Virus record (IMG/VR): IMGVR_UViG_3300042507_001755 | Coordinates: 1-33,654 of that record | DNA: 33,654 bases | Reading direction: 5' to 3' (one strand) | DNA from: a virus | Shown: positions 6,843-16,800 of the stretch, in pieces | Layout: every line of letters starts with the position of its first letter | Position numbering within the stretch: position 1 is the first letter of the stretch | Made by a program: the position numbers and the translations under genes | Notes under the pieces: generated by a model | What the model saw: the letters and a program-made list of their open reading frames with translations, nothing else | What the model was told of the DNA's origin: nothing | The model's database searches: none

Positions 6843-7460
6843 TTATTGATTTGCACATAATCCAGTTGGAGTTATAGTTCCAGTTCCACTTGTTATTGTT
6901 ATTTGAGGTAATCCTCCAACTATCTGAGCACATTGATAAAATGAGCCTGGAGAAGTTAATACAATAGTATATGTAACTCCAGTATCACAATCATTATATT
7001 GTAATGAACCACCACCTGCACTTGTTATCTGTACGAAATACCTACCACAATTGCTTGGATTGTTAAAACTATAAGGGCCATAACCTTGTATAGATACTGA
7101 ATAAGATGCTACTTGTTCTGTAGCTCCATTTAAGTTAATTGATGTAATATATCCAAACCCATAAACTTGATTTACAGATGTGGTACCTATATAAAATCTA
7201 ATAGTTATTTTAGTTCTATTTAATTGTGCATCAAGTAAATCTTTATAATCATAATCACCTATAGTAATTAATCCATCGCAAGTAAGATTCCATTCAGATA
7301 CATCATTTTTAAATTGCTTGAACCAATCTGATGCATAAGATGTAACATCTACTTGAGACGTAGTAACGTCAAATGAACAGTTTGTAGAAGCAGCAAAAGG
7401 AGAATATGAACCTCCAGCCTCTCTGTATGATAAAATCAAATTACTACCTAAAATAGCCAT
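6843..7460 (-). CDS. Tail-tube-like paralogue 2 with C-terminal extension (205 aa)
   Basis: Residues 1-132 follow the tube-like pattern (ASTNCSFDVTT, LTCDGLI, ASYSVSIQGYG). Residues about 138-205 form an added Cys-containing, Gly/Thr/Ser-rich beta domain (GRYFVQITSAGGGSLQYND, ITITSGTGTITPTGL) not present in its two neighbours. Extra domains on tube-like proteins can project outward and bind sugars or receptors. This one could be a host-contact element at the tail tip. Recognition of the extension is by composition only. Confidence 0.7.
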   Translation of the reverse strand: MAILGSNLILSYREAGGSYSPFAASTNCSFDVTTSQVDVTSYASDWFKQFKNDVSEWNLTCDGLITIGDYDYKDLLDAQLNRTKITIRFYIGTTSVNQVYGFGYITSINLNGATEQVASYSVSIQGYGPYSFNNPSNCGRYFVQITSAGGGSLQYNDCDTGVTYTIVLTSPGSFYQCAQIVGGLPQITITSGTGTITPTGLCANQ

Positions 7461-7470
7461 ATTATTAAGT

Positions 7471-7869
7471 TTATGATATTGTATATCTTCCGCTTCCTTG
7501 TAGCGTTATTCTGTAAGTTACAGCAGATTCTGCTGGACCACTTGCATTTATTGATGTAATGTTAGCCGTACCAGAAATTATATAAGTAGGACTTGTTCCG
7601 ATACTAAATTTAACTGTTAGAGGAGTTCTTGCTAATTGAAAATCAAGCATTTGCTTATATTCAAAATCTCCATTAGCTACAAAACCATCACAGTTTATAG
7701 TCCAACTTGAAAGGTTTGGTAAGGATGAGCTAAACCATGCGTTAAATGATGATGAAACCTCAAACAAATCTGTAGTAGTTTCAAATGAACAACTTGTAGA
7801 TGAACCAAATGGAATGTTTGATGAACCATTAAAGTAGTATAAAATAATATTTGTGCCTAATATTGCCAT
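7471..7869 (-). CDS. Tail-tube-like paralogue 1 (132 aa)
   Basis: The protein starts MAILGTN like paralogue 2 and has the same landmarks: STSCSFETTTD, INCDGF and VTYRITLQGSG. It directly follows the 663-aa tail-tip gene with a 3-base gap. The three paralogues have clearly diverged, so the duplication is old rather than an assembly artefact. Confidence 0.72.
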   Translation of the reverse strand: MAILGTNIILYYFNGSSNIPFGSSTSCSFETTTDLFEVSSSFNAWFSSSLPNLSSWTINCDGFVANGDFEYKQMLDFQLARTPLTVKFSIGTSPTYIISGTANITSINASGPAESAVTYRITLQGSGRYTIS

Positions 7870-7872
7870 AAT

Positions 7873-9864
7873 TTATGCTATTGGTAATCCTGTTTGTGAT
7901 GTTTGAGTTTCATTTAAAATATAATCAGTTTTAGCAGTAGAGCCAATATCTGTATTAGTAACTTCAATTAATTGTATGCTTGATGTTATATTAAGATATG
8001 GAACCAAGTCTAAACGATTAATCAAAAACTTCTTAGTATTATAATTTAACGCACTTGTTCCAGCATCTGTAACTGAATAAACCTTATCTAAATAAATTGT
8101 GCCAGTTGATGCCTTATAAGTACCTAAATCTCCTTCTAATGTAGCTATATTTTTATTTAATAGATTAGAATATTGTCTTATCATTAATTCAATTAAATCC
8201 CTAAATGTTTCAGTAGGTTTACCGAATCTATACCATCCAGTTAAATAATTTCCAGAACTATCAGTAAAAGTACCTAAATTATTAAAATGTTGATATGAAG
8301 CTAATCCTCCTATTGGATATAACCCACCATAAGGCAATTTTACGTCTTTAGTAGTTTTAGATGTGCCTATAAAACGAGTCACTTGTTCTGATTTAACTTC
8401 ACCATCAGCTTGAGTTAATAAAATATTTCTGACATATCCACCACCAAACCCTGCATCCCAATCATCAGCTAAAAATATAACTCTAATGTAACCTCTTAAA
8501 TCAAGGTTTGAACCCATTACTACATTAGGCCCTAAATAACAAGTTAAGCTCTTAGCTTCGTAAACTAATTGGTCTGCTGTTTCAACTGTGAAATACGAAA
8601 ATGAAGTGCTCCATATATTACTTGAGTTCATATAATAAATAGTATATGAAGAACCATCATAATAATTAAGCTGAAAAGCAACCTTTAACTTTCTTTTAGT
8701 GCTATTTAATGTTAAATAATCAAAACTTAATCTAATCTCTGGACCATACATAAATGGAAGAGTAGTGTAAACTCCTGGAGTACCCATTTCTGCCCTTCCA
8801 GTGCTACCTGCAGTAAAAACTGATGCTACAAAAATTCCATTATATTGATAATTTGGATTAATATCTATAGTAGCATAGCCATCAACAGTCTTGGTAAATG
8901 TCCAACCAGGTACAGTGTAGGCAGGTGCAGTTCCAGAATAAATTTTTAAATCATTGTTATATATATAATTTAAAGCACTTCTATAATCAAATGTCGATGT
9001 TACTACTGGATAACCTTTTCTTACAATTTTTACTTGAGACGAGTTAATAAAATGGACATTATTAGCAGCATAAGACTCAATTGAAACGGCATTACTTAGT
9101 GTGCCAGATGTAATAACAGTAGGAGAGCTTGAAATGGTAAACTTAGTATAGTATAACCCAGTTGCCATATCGTTGATTGGCATTATATAAAAATCTCCAT
9201 TATATTGAAATAATCTACATCCAAAAGATGTTATAATATTTTCTAATATAGTAAAATAATCTAATGTAACATAGTCTCTTCTATATTGATATGTTTGAGA
9301 AAATGTTTCATTATTAGTAGAAACACCTCTATTAAACATTCCAGCTGCAAAATATGATATACAAGAATATAAACTTGAAGCGTTTTTATATGGAATTTTA
9401 ACCAATGCTTCAGTTATGATATTTAATAATGGAGTTGGAGCATTTATATTCTCAGTAGATTGATATGGAATATCCTTTAAAAATGATAAACCATCAATAC
9501 AAACAATGTTTACTACTTGATAACCAGTAACAAATCCAACATTAATATAGTCATTAAATAAAAAGCCTTTCCACAAAATTGCACCATTTACACTTAATTC
9601 TACATAATACTCTACATCATTATAATTAAGTAAATCTGGGAAGTTAGTATAGTCATCATTAGTTGATACTATAAAAGAAACATTTAACTGAGAAGATATG
9701 ATTGAACCAATAGGGTCCTCTTCATTTGAATTTGGAGTAACACTTATTTGCGTAGCAGTATAAATATATGAACTACCAGTATGTCCATCTTCATAAATAT
9801 TAACAGTTAAATTAGTATTATCACGAAGTTTTTGAGTTAATTCATATCTTAATCCGTATGCCAT
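7873..9864 (-). CDS. Tail-tip / distal tail or baseplate hub-like protein
   Basis: The 663-residue beta-rich protein follows the tape measure gene directly (1-base overlap), the place of the distal tail or hub protein in siphoviruses. The first 150 residues (KLRDNTNLTVNIYEDG, SSQLNVSFIVSTNDDYTNFP, VNGAILWKGFLFND) look like the hub or distal-tail start seen in phages of Bacteroidota. The middle is rich in Tyr, Ser and Thr and has carbohydrate-binding-like beta stretches. The exact structural role is inferred from order and composition. Confidence 0.75.
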   Translation of the reverse strand: MAYGLRYELTQKLRDNTNLTVNIYEDGHTGSSYIYTATQISVTPNSNEEDPIGSIISSQLNVSFIVSTNDDYTNFPDLLNYNDVEYYVELSVNGAILWKGFLFNDYINVGFVTGYQVVNIVCIDGLSFLKDIPYQSTENINAPTPLLNIITEALVKIPYKNASSLYSCISYFAAGMFNRGVSTNNETFSQTYQYRRDYVTLDYFTILENIITSFGCRLFQYNGDFYIMPINDMATGLYYTKFTISSSPTVITSGTLSNAVSIESYAANNVHFINSSQVKIVRKGYPVVTSTFDYRSALNYIYNNDLKIYSGTAPAYTVPGWTFTKTVDGYATIDINPNYQYNGIFVASVFTAGSTGRAEMGTPGVYTTLPFMYGPEIRLSFDYLTLNSTKRKLKVAFQLNYYDGSSYTIYYMNSSNIWSTSFSYFTVETADQLVYEAKSLTCYLGPNVVMGSNLDLRGYIRVIFLADDWDAGFGGGYVRNILLTQADGEVKSEQVTRFIGTSKTTKDVKLPYGGLYPIGGLASYQHFNNLGTFTDSSGNYLTGWYRFGKPTETFRDLIELMIRQYSNLLNKNIATLEGDLGTYKASTGTIYLDKVYSVTDAGTSALNYNTKKFLINRLDLVPYLNITSSIQLIEVTNTDIGSTAKTDYILNETQTSQTGLPIA

Positions 9865-12032
9865 TATGCTAAACTTATATTTTGTCCTTTAAGATTTGAT
9901 GCCTTTTGTGCTCTATTTACGGACAAAAGTAAGTCTTGTCCTCTTAATACAAATGTACCCCCTCCATCACCACCAATCAAATCTTTTAATTTGTCTAAAG
10001 GAGCCACAACTTCTGGATTAGATGCCGCACCAGGATATTCACCCATTAAACCCATTGTAGGGCCAGATATGATACCTCCGTTTGCAAATCTCATTGGTCC
10101 ACCCTTAGATGAAGTATCATTATTGCCTTTTAATTTTGATTTTAAGAATGCACCTGCAGCAACAGCGGCAGTACCAGCAGCTAAAGCAATAGGCCATGAA
10201 GCTGGATTTTTAAGTGCTTCAAATGCAGCACCTTCAAGAATTGCAAAGCTGATTAATGCTTGACCAAGTTGCGTTAAAGCATCGGCTAATATACCAGCTA
10301 ATGCTACAAATGGTTGTACCTTTTCTCCAGCTAATGCTTGTCCTATAGTTTCACCAAGAGAAACAAAAGAGTTAGCTAAAAAATCATTAGCAATAGAAAC
10401 TATCCTATTTGCAGTATTTGCCCAGTTTGTTCCAACACCAGTTAAGGTACCATTTAAACTTTGCAAAGCAGCATTAATCTCTTGTGTAGCTTTAACATTA
10501 CCTGCAGCAAATACTTGAGCAAACTTTAATTGATTAATCTTACTTTTAATATCTTCTTGCTGTAGATTTATATTACCCCTATGTAATCTTAATTCAGCTT
10601 TTAATTGAGCATCTAAAGATTTAATATAGTCGTTAGTATATTTTACTTGACCATCTATTTTATCTTTATTATAATCATCAATTATTTTTTTAATAAATTG
10701 TTGACCTTTATGTATTTGGTCTATATCTTTATCAATATACTTTTTATTGATTTCTTCAACTCTTATTTTATTAGCAAGAAGAGCATTTGTAATATCTTCA
10801 AATCCAGCAGCATTTAATGCAGCAATATCTTCTTGTAACTTTAATTCTGATTTTACAATTTCTGCATTCTTATCACTAAGTGTGTCAATATAATTACTTA
10901 TTTGAACATTTTGTGCTTTTTCTAATGCTTGTTGTAATTCTTTATCAGTTTTTTCTTGATTTTTTAATAACTTTTGATTTAGCTTATCAATTATGCTTTG
11001 AATTTCTGCATCACTTAATCCAGATTTTTTTAACGCCTCAAAATAAGAAGTCATTGCTGCTTTACCTTCTTTAGTAAGAACATCAGATATTTCAGAAGAA
11101 GTTTGTTCTACAATAGTTGCTGCTGAAGATTGTGCTCCAACAAGTCCTTTTGTATATGCTTTTATAACACCTTTTGCACCAACTGATAAGTTAGTAGTTA
11201 TCGCTTTTGCAGCATAGTAAAGCTTATCAAAAAATGTTAATTGGTCTGTAAGCATTGCAACATCTTTTTTTGCAGAATACTCAGCAGCCTTAGCAAAATA
11301 TAATTCAGCTTTGGCTTTTAACATCAAAGCTTCTATATAGTCTGGAGTTTTATCAATTAATGCTTGTTCAGCTTCGCCTAAACTACTTACCTTACCAAAA
11401 GAATCTCCAAGTTTTTCATTATAATACTCTATAGCTGCAGTCTTAGAAATGTAACCATTTTTAGCTGCTTCTATAAAAGAACCTACCTTTAATAACTCTG
11501 TTCTTGCTGTCTCGGTTGATTTAGCTGCTTCAGTATTAGCTTTACCTAATTCATTTGTTGCTTTTTCTAAAGTGCCAGTTTTAAATATAGCATCATTTAT
11601 TTGGTCTCCATAAGCAGTATAAACTGCAACAAGAGCTGAAAATGCAAAATAAGCAGCACCACCAACTCCTGCAATACTTCCTAATAATGCTGGTAAGTTA
11701 TTTTGAATACCTCTAAATCCATAAGGTAAATCTTGCACAACTAAAGATAATGCTGTCCATTGTTTGTTTGAACTTTTTAAGGTACCTTCTCCAGATTCTA
11801 ATGACGCATTTAGTCTATCATAATCTTCTTTAAGTTTTACCATTGCTGCATCTGTAGGGTCAATTCCTTGAGCCCTCATTGTTATCATTAACTTTGTAAT
11901 TGCAGCTATTTCTTTTTCGGTATTTTTAAGACTTTCACCAAATAATTCATTAGAGGCTCTAATGTTATTTATAGTCTTAGTGTACTGGTCGGTGGCCTTA
12001 ATTATAATATCAACACCTTCTTGATTCGCCAT
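9864..12032 (-). CDS. Tail tape measure protein
   Basis: This 722-residue protein has long helical, Ala/Lys/Gln-rich regions, a hydrophobic segment near residues 110-140 (LLGSIAGVGGAAYFAFSALV) and a second hydrophobic region near 565-640, the usual tape-measure pattern. It follows the two frameshift-linked chaperone frames. At about 0.15 nm per residue the tail would be near 110 nm, an estimate from the general rule. The C-terminus (FVLRGQDLLLSVNRAQ) probably meets the tail-tip proteins. No peptidase or lysozyme domain is visible. Confidence 0.93.
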   Translation of the reverse strand: MANQEGVDIIIKATDQYTKTINNIRASNELFGESLKNTEKEIAAITKLMITMRAQGIDPTDAAMVKLKEDYDRLNASLESGEGTLKSSNKQWTALSLVVQDLPYGFRGIQNNLPALLGSIAGVGGAAYFAFSALVAVYTAYGDQINDAIFKTGTLEKATNELGKANTEAAKSTETARTELLKVGSFIEAAKNGYISKTAAIEYYNEKLGDSFGKVSSLGEAEQALIDKTPDYIEALMLKAKAELYFAKAAEYSAKKDVAMLTDQLTFFDKLYYAAKAITTNLSVGAKGVIKAYTKGLVGAQSSAATIVEQTSSEISDVLTKEGKAAMTSYFEALKKSGLSDAEIQSIIDKLNQKLLKNQEKTDKELQQALEKAQNVQISNYIDTLSDKNAEIVKSELKLQEDIAALNAAGFEDITNALLANKIRVEEINKKYIDKDIDQIHKGQQFIKKIIDDYNKDKIDGQVKYTNDYIKSLDAQLKAELRLHRGNINLQQEDIKSKINQLKFAQVFAAGNVKATQEINAALQSLNGTLTGVGTNWANTANRIVSIANDFLANSFVSLGETIGQALAGEKVQPFVALAGILADALTQLGQALISFAILEGAAFEALKNPASWPIALAAGTAAVAAGAFLKSKLKGNNDTSSKGGPMRFANGGIISGPTMGLMGEYPGAASNPEVVAPLDKLKDLIGGDGGGTFVLRGQDLLLSVNRAQKASNLKGQNISLA

Positions 12033-12033
12033 T

Positions 12034-12351
12034 TTATGCTGGTTTAATATTTTCGTATTTTTTAAGTACTTCTTCTAATTCATCCTTAGTCATTATCTTG
12101 ACATTCTTCTTTCTATTCCTCTTATCGCAATCTAATTCTAAAAGTTCAGTAGGCTTAACCTTCTTGCCTTTAGGTAGTTGCAAATTTACAAGTATCGTAG
12201 TTTGCCATCTTGACCTCACCCATTCTTGCTCCTCTTTATGCCTATAACCATACCAAATAAAGTCTAATTCAGCCATGGTCATCTCCCAAAACAAATGGGG
12301 AAGTATTTGACACTCCCCCATTGTATATCTTTCTATGTCAATCCATTCTAA
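12034..12351 (-). CDS. Tail assembly chaperone, frameshifted second part (gpT-like)
   Basis: This frame is open from 12351 without needing its own start and contains the FWEMTMAELDFIWYGY motif typical of the downstream tail chaperone frame, then a basic C-terminal half. An ATG at 12321 could start a 95-residue product, but the reading frame continues upstream through TTA GAA TGG into the A10 run of the preceding gene. A -1 shift there would give a 228-residue fusion, matching the G/GT arrangement of lambda-like tails. Confidence 0.82.
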   Translation of the reverse strand, partial: LEWIDIERYTMGECQILPHLFWEMTMAELDFIWYGYRHKEEQEWVRSRWQTTILVNLQLPKGKKVKPTELLELDCDKRNRKKNVKIMTKDELEEVLKKYENIKPA

Positions 12352-12719
12352 TTTTTTTTTTCTTCACCAGCCTCTGTTGACGTAGAACTTGGTTGCTCTA
12401 TACCGCTATTCATGCTTTCTGATAATGCAGCCATGATTTCTTGGAACTGAGTTCCAGCGATACCACCCATATCATCTATCCAATCGCATACATCAATCTC
12501 TTTAAAATCTGGAGTTCTTCCTTCTTTGTAGAAAGGGTATTCAGCAGCAGACCTTACTAAATTAACGATAGCATCTAAAGCAGATTCACCGCTTAAAGCT
12601 GTTCCTATCTCTGTTGGGCCTATACCTTGTAACTGACAGAATCTCTTTAGAGACCATGTGCAGAAACGCAGCGGTATTACCTTACCATCAGAAAGTGATA
12701 GGTTAAATTGTCCTCTCAT
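12348..12719 (-). CDS. Tail assembly chaperone, upstream part (gpG-like)
   Basis: The 123-residue protein sits between the tail tube and tape measure genes. It has an N-terminal LSLSDGKVIPLRFCTWSLKRFCQ segment, an alpha-helical middle and a charged, disordered end (STSTEAGEEKKN). The last codons run through ten A and stop at TAG 12350-12348. Chaperones of this kind coat the tape measure protein before tube polymerisation. The in-frame product should predominate over the frameshift fusion. Confidence 0.85.
   Translation of the reverse strand: MRGQFNLSLSDGKVIPLRFCTWSLKRFCQLQGIGPTEIGTALSGESALDAIVNLVRSAAEYPFYKEGRTPDFKEIDVCDWIDDMGGIAGTQFQEIMAALSESMNSGIEQPSSTSTEAGEEKKN
12352..12361 (-). promoter_or_regulatory. 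-1 ribosomal frameshift site (run of ten A)
   Basis: On the minus strand GAAG is followed by ten A, read in frame as GAA AAA AAA AAT TAG. Slipping back one base gives GAA AAA AAA AAA TTA and enters the gpT-like frame. The run sits two codons before the stop, exactly between the paired tail chaperone frames. A-runs are known slippery sites. I did not find a clear downstream pseudoknot by eye. Confidence 0.78.
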
Positions 12720-12735
12720 ATATTTGGTTTTTAGT

Positions 12736-13155
12736 TTATGCGTTGGTAGTCATCACTAATGCTCCAGTTCCAGTGAATGATGCAGAGAAAGTAGCTGGAG
12801 ATTCCATGTCACCAGTAAAGTCTAAAGACTCAACCGCTGCAGTTCCAGTCCAAATCTTGTCACCACTTACGAAAGTAGAGAAAGTCAAAGTTACATCAGT
12901 TCTTGAACTTACAGAAGAAAATAAATCTTCTACGTTTACACCAGCAGCAGCAGATTCGATAACCGCTAAGCCATCTGTTGATACTGACCAAGAACGAAGT
13001 CCTTGAAGTTGTTGAGCCCATCCTCCACTATCTTTTGTAGTAGAATCTGGTAAGTCTGTGCTTACACTTAATGAGCATGAAGTTGAGTGAGCTACTGCTA
13101 CACCGCCAATTTTAACGACTAATAAAGTCCCGTTGAACACACCAGTTGTGGCCAT
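12736..13155 (-). CDS. Major tail tube protein
   Basis: The 139-residue, beta-rich, Ser/Thr/Val-rich protein lies between the tail terminator and tail chaperone genes, the usual place of the main tube subunit. Landmarks are STSCSLSVSTD near 24-34, WSVSTDGL near 56-63, and SPATFSASFTGTGALV at the end. It has one Cys; the second Cys position of the three tube-like paralogues is Thr here. Confidence 0.85.
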   Translation of the reverse strand: MATTGVFNGTLLVVKIGGVAVAHSTSCSLSVSTDLPDSTTKDSGGWAQQLQGLRSWSVSTDGLAVIESAAAGVNVEDLFSSVSSRTDVTLTFSTFVSGDKIWTGTAAVESLDFTGDMESPATFSASFTGTGALVMTTNA

Positions 13156-13196
13156 GATATTTAATTTTAATTTTTAATTAATTGTTTTTCAATCTT

Positions 13197-13625
13197 TTAT
13201 GTTGTTTGAGTTACAAAGTGGTTTACCACTATAACTCTTCTAAAAATATATGTTTCTTCTACATAGTCAAAAGTAGCCTGGTTTGATACCATATTCCTTG
13301 TAACTATTTTGAAATCTGGAGAAGCATTTGGGTAATCTGCAGGAGCTACTCCTATGATTTCCAATAAGCCATTAGCCCATTCATCTACTGACTTTTGACC
13401 TACCTCTCCAGACTTAAATGTCCTATAAACAATGTCAAACTGTATGCTTACATCAAAGTTATAGCTTGTTTTGTCGCTATTCTCTACTGATGTCTGTGAA
13501 CTTATCAACAAGAATGGAGGCTCTGAACCATCTGGAGCTATGGTATCATATACCGATAACTCATAGTCAGCAGCATTTATCTTGTCGAAATAAGCCTTTC
13601 GTATAGCATATCCGCAGTCTTTCAT
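13197..13625 (-). CDS. Tail terminator / tail completion protein
   Basis: The 142-residue protein has the alpha/beta pattern of tail terminators: an N-terminal helix (MKDCGYAIRKAYFDKINA), then YDTIAPDGSEPPFLLISSQT, a central beta strand (FDVSIQFDIVYRT), and a final FRRVIVVNHFV strand. It would cap the tail tube and join it to the neck. The order just upstream of the tube gene supports this. Sequence similarity is weak, so position carries most weight. Confidence 0.72.
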   Translation of the reverse strand: MKDCGYAIRKAYFDKINAADYELSVYDTIAPDGSEPPFLLISSQTSVENSDKTSYNFDVSIQFDIVYRTFKSGEVGQKSVDEWANGLLEIIGVAPADYPNASPDFKIVTRNMVSNQATFDYVEETYIFRRVIVVNHFVTQTT

Positions 13626-13786
13626 TATCCTTCTACCTCTACTTCTTTAGAATCCGTTTGTTGGCCATTTTGAGCCTCATTTAGCTCACCAAAGAACTTG
13701 ATAAGGGGTAAGCCATACTTTGTCGGTAACTCTTGAAAAAAGCCATCTAATTGCTTAATTTGCTCTGCGTTTAATGTTATTGTCAT
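13625..13786 (-). CDS. Small acidic protein between fibre and tail terminator (53 aa)
   Basis: The frame runs MTITLNAEQIKQLDGFFQ to a Glu/Val/Asp-rich end and its stop overlaps the ATG of the next gene (TAATGA). It is too short for most ORF filters but fills the space between the fibre and terminator genes and has its start 30 bases after the fibre's stop. It looks like one or two helices with an acidic tail. No family is recognised. Confidence 0.6.
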   Translation of the reverse strand: MTITLNAEQIKQLDGFFQELPTKYGLPLIKFFGELNEAQNGQQTDSKEVEVEG

Positions 13787-13816
13787 ATTTGGTTATTTTT
13801 ACAAATTTAGGTAAAA

Positions 13817-16800
13817 TTATTTAGCTTCCAAAGCCTCAACTTTTGCAGTCAATTCTTGGATAGCTTTTACTAATATTGGAACTAACTTAGAATAATCTAC
13901 TCCTTGCATTTGTTCACCATCTTTTTGACCATAAACTGCGTAAGGTATTATTTCTTGTAATTCGTGAGCAACAACACCAATCATTCTATCTTCAGTTCCT
14001 TTCCACTTATAGTCATATACTTTTATTGCAGATACTTTATCTAAACCATTTATTTGCTTAAAATCTTCTTTTAGTCTATAATCAGAAGTTATATTATATG
14101 AAGTTGTAGTACCATTTGTACTAATACTACCAACTACAGAACCATTGTAATTTAAATATGCAAAGGCATTAGCAGTATCATCTACTCTGGCATATATACA
14201 ACCATTACTACTACCATTATTAACATATAAATCACATACGTGGTTATTTTGAGTTTGCAGTACTGCTAATTTAACTTGACCATTTGCAGCAGAGCCATTA
14301 ATATTAATTTGACCACCCGATGTGATTCTCATTCGTTCGGTATCGTTTGTTGCAATTGCAATAGTATTAGTTGTTGGATAAAATAAACCATTACCTTGAG
14401 CAGATGTTCCTAATTCAATAGATGGCGCACCTGCTGAACCTGAATTTTGTGTTCTTATAACTCCATTAACATCTAATAATCTTGTTGGACTATTCGTTCC
14501 GATTCCAATTCTACCATTACCTCTTGCAGTTAAAAATTCATTACCAGCATAATCTTGCAAAACAAATGTCGCATCTGCTGCACCGCTTGTACCAGCTTTT
14601 ACTTTTAAACCATAAGAAGTACCAGCACCAGAATTAGTATTTTGAATTATAGCCGCCCAATCTGCTGATGGGCCATTTATTGTAACTTGATTTGAGAATG
14701 TAGCAGCACCATTATTTTTAATTTCAAATAATTGATTACTCGCATTGTCTTCAATAATAAGAGCATAGTTTGTAGAAGTAGCACTTACTGCTCTAATTAT
14801 AGCAGTTGTACTTGTATAAGGAGTTGCTCCTATTCCAACCTTACCACTAAACGTAGCACTTGCTGCACTTATTCCGCCTTCACTTGATATAGCATAAACT
14901 ACATTACCAGCAGCATTTCTTCCTTGCATTATAAGTTTACCTACACCACTTGGTGCTTTAACTTGTAATGACACATCTGCATCATCAGTCATACTTAATC
15001 CAACATTACTTCTTAATGCAAATGTACTACCACTAAACGTAGCACTTGTACCACTTAAAGCACCAGATAATCCTAAAGTTGTTCCGCTTAATCCACCAGT
15101 TAAAGTGCCACCGCTAAGGTTTAATTTGCTATTTAACTGAGTTTGAATTGCACTTGTAACACCAGCAACATAACCTATTTCAGTAGCCGTTGTAGATGCA
15201 CTTGCTGCAATCTTACCAGTACCGTCAGACACTAATGCTCTTGAAGCAGTTAAGTCTGCAGTTACAACAGAAGATGCACCACCAGTTATAGATGCTTGTG
15301 CTCTTGCTGAAGTAAAGTATTGATTTGTACCTTCTGCAACATTAGATGTTGTTAAAACTACTGTTCCAGCTTGTCCGTTTACAGTTGTAACTGGGAAAGC
15401 AATGTTTGTATTTGAAGCACTTGTGATTCTACCTTTGCTATCTACAGCGATTGTAGGTACAGCAGTTGTTGTGCCGTAAGTTGTTGCAGTAACACCAGTG
15501 TTAGCTAATGTTAAAGCAGATGTTACGTTTGCAGAACCATTAAAGCTAACTGACCAAGTAGCATCACCACTTGCAGCTATTGTTCTTGCAGTTGTAAGTG
15601 CGTTTGCAGCGTTTGCTGTACCAGCTAAGTTACCTTCAAAGTTAGCAACTAATGTGCCAACAGTATACCCAGTTCCAGTAGTGTCTACTACATTGGTAGG
15701 TTCACTTACTAAACCAGTAAAGAATTTAAACTTACCAGCATCAGAAGCATCTCTAAACAATCCAGTAAACTCAACACGAGTTTGAGCTGAATCATAGTAT
15801 CTACCATAATATCCGATGTCTACAGCATCTGTAGTATTGTTATCATTTGCAACCTCAAACAATGGGTCTTTAGCAGATATTGATTGAGTGTTTACATAAG
15901 TTGCAGTACCATTAATGGTTAAGTTACCACTTACAACTAAGTTGTTAGGCATTGTAACGTCATTAGTAAATGCAAGGGTTGTAGTGTTACCTACAGTTGT
16001 AGCTGCTATTTGATTAGCAGTTCCGTTTATTGTTGTTATACCTTGGTCAGTCCAAGTTGCTGTGATTACGTTAGCATCTTGTTGAGTTAGGCTTAAAGTC
16101 TTTGTTGATGTACCAGTTACTGCAGCAGATACGATAGAACGATTGTAAGCTATATCGTATTGGCCTAATTTAACCGTAGTAGGAATCGCATAACCAGCAG
16201 TTAAGCTGAATACACCACTATTGTTAGCATAAGTCAAACCAGTCGCAGATGAAGCTAATGCAAGTCTTGCACGAGCATCTGTGTAATATAAGTTAGTGCC
16301 TTCGTCTAAGTCTGTAGTAGTCTTAGCATCAAAAGCAGTATTAAATCTTGCTTGAGTATAATAAAGGTTTGTACCCTCTGTTAAATCAGTAGTAGTCTTT
16401 GTACCAAATCTTGAATCAAATCTTTGATTTGTAAAGTACAAGTTAGTTCCCTCAGCCAAATTAGTTGTAGTACTTGCAGCAAGATTAGTGGCAAAATTAA
16501 CATTACCTCTTGCTGTTGTCCAATAAAGATTCGTTCCTTCTGCCAAGTTCGTTGTGCTCTTAGCAGCGAAAGCTGAATCAAACCTTCCTTGAGTATAGTA
16601 TAAATTAGTTCCTTCTGTAATCCAAGTTGTTATAGGTGCAACATTTTCCCATACAGCTAAAGATGAATTATATCTTAAAACATTGTTATTAGCTATAGAT
16701 GTAATTCTTACATTGTGTAGTTCATCTAATTCGTAGCCATTGTCAACCTTCACATAGATTTTACCATTGTTCTTATGAGCATAAACTACAAAACCTACAA

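Noticed and set aside
9991-10263. Plus-strand open frame opposite the tape measure gene
   Set aside because: Pro/Ala-rich shadow of the tape measure's Ala/Gly segment.
12743-13006. Plus-strand open frame opposite the tail tube gene
   Set aside because: Mirror frame of a Ser/Thr/Val-rich gene; no start context and no motif.
16381-16581. Second minus-strand frame within the fibre repeats
   Set aside because: Arises from the repeated codons of the shaft in another frame; Leu/Gln-rich without motif.
16250-16624. CRISPR-like repeat array
   Set aside because: The repeats are coding, diverged and in frame with the fibre protein; no palindromic repeat with unique spacers.
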